Source: Bifidobacterium saguini DSM 23967
GTDB lineage: Bacteria; Actinomycetota; Actinomycetes; Actinomycetales; Bifidobacteriaceae
Direction of reading: 5' to 3'
NCBI RefSeq assembly: GCF_000741715.1
Contig: NZ_JGZN01000006.1
Span: 124,001-188,000 of the forward strand
Length of the DNA: 64,000 nt
Shown one piece after another: positions 63,360-64,000 of the stretch (its first letter is position 1; every line of letters starts with the position of its first letter). The translations under genes were made by a program, and so were the position numbers. The notes under the pieces were generated by a model, which ran no database searches, was not told where the DNA came from, and saw only the letters and a program-made list of their open reading frames with translations.

Positions 63360-64000
63360 AATATCGAAACACGGCAACGCTTGCCGGTCATGAAATCCCG
63401 CGCCTCGGCATGGGTACGATGGCGCTTGCGATTGAAGGCCGTCCGGGAAACCGCGACGAAGCCATCGCAACAATCCATAGGGCTCTCGACCTCGGCGTGC
63501 GCTACCTCGATACCGCGTGGTCGTATTATCTGCCGAGCAAACCCGGTACCGGCGAGCCGGAAGACATGGGCTATGGCGAATACTTGGTGCGTGATGCGCT
63601 CGCCAGCTGGCACGGTCCTCAAGATGAAGTGCTTGTAGCAACCAAAACCGGTTGGCTGCGCACGCTTGACAGCCAAGGCCACTACGCTGGCAAGCCGACG
63701 CCCGCCCGGAAACCATGATCGCCAATGCCAAGGAATCCGCTCGTCGTCTCGGCGTGGATACGCTCGATTTGCTGTACTCGCACTGCAACGATCCGCAAGT
63801 GCCTTATGCGGAGCAGATGGAAGCGTTGAAACAGCTTGTGGATGAGGGCGTGGCCAAAGCGGTGGGAATCTCGCGAATCGGCAACGAAGACATCGAAACC
63901 GCGCATAGAATCCTCGGTGGCCGATTGGTTGCAGTACAAAACCAGTTCTCGCCAGTGCATCGCGATCCGGAGCATACGATGGAGGCCTGCGAAAAGCTCG
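63356..64000 (+). pseudogene. Aldo/keto reductase, frameshifted and cut by window end
   Basis: NADPH-dependent oxidoreductase of the aldo/keto reductase fold. The first frame encodes LGMGTMALAIEGRPGNRDEA, LGVRYLDTAWSYYLP (catalytic Asp and Tyr) and VLVATKTGWLRT (Lys region), then stops at 63716-63718. The family sequence continues one frame over from about 63697 as RPETMIANAKESARRLG, LDLLYSHCND (substrate His) and GVAKAVGISRIGNEDIET up to 64000. Adding one G at CCGAC (63695-63699) to give CCG-GAC rejoins the two. Overlaps mfd by four bases. Confidence 0.85.

Overview
The window is a chromosomal stretch of a moderately high-GC actinobacterium, almost certainly a Bifidobacterium of the longum/breve type. 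The main clues are the order argC-J-B-D-F-R followed by argG and argH, two THI-box riboswitches controlling a YkoEDC ECF transporter and a thiS-thiG-thiF cluster, the glnA/DUF4191/lpd neighbourhood, the tlyA/nadK/recN neighbourhood, several apparently leaderless starts, and a dispersed GGCTCCCC-type intergenic repeat. This is inferred from gene content; no database was searched. No tRNA, rRNA, CRISPR array, insertion sequence or prophage was found.

Layout. 1-3.5 kb: an ABC-F ATPase whose 3' end is repeated nearby, a CDF metal transporter and a small conserved protein. 3.5-8.4 kb (minus strand): glutamine synthetase, DUF4191 protein, dihydrolipoyl dehydrogenase and DUF3043 protein. 8.4-13.2 kb: M20 peptidase, TPP riboswitch and ykoE-ykoD-ykoC. 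13.2-18.7 kb: SpoU-family rRNA methyltransferase, pheS-pheT and a DUF4190-like membrane protein. 18.7-29.6 kb: arginine biosynthesis with ArgR-type operators before argC and argG; a foreign-looking AAA/DUF4143 ATPase gene separates argG from argH. 29.7-33.8 kb: a second TPP riboswitch, thiS-thiG-thiF, rhodanese, HD-domain protein and CmpB-like membrane protein.

33.9-45.7 kb: tyrS, a striking Arg/Asp/Gly-repeat protein with an acidic tail, HAD phosphatase, a 49-residue gene, tlyA, a beta-helix (bactofilin-like) protein and a Ktr/Trk potassium module on the minus strand, then nadK, recN and a HAD hydrolase. 45.7-49.5 kb: GNAT acetyltransferase and a GntR(YtrA)-ABC-2 transporter operon with a clear palindromic operator. 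49.5-64 kb: thrC, glyA, proA, a hypothetical gene, nadD, a UPF0182 giant membrane protein, GNAT, pth, mfd and an aldo/keto reductase cut by the window end.

Most of the window is housekeeping. The points worth a second look are: two single-base (missing G) frameshifts, in glyA and the aldo/keto reductase; the ATPase gene between argG and argH, at whose edge an intergenic repeat is truncated; the triplicated ABC-F gene tail; a 23-bp-arm hairpin between argJ and argB; the RD-repeat protein; and the bactofilin-like/Ktr block that splits tlyA from nadK-recN.
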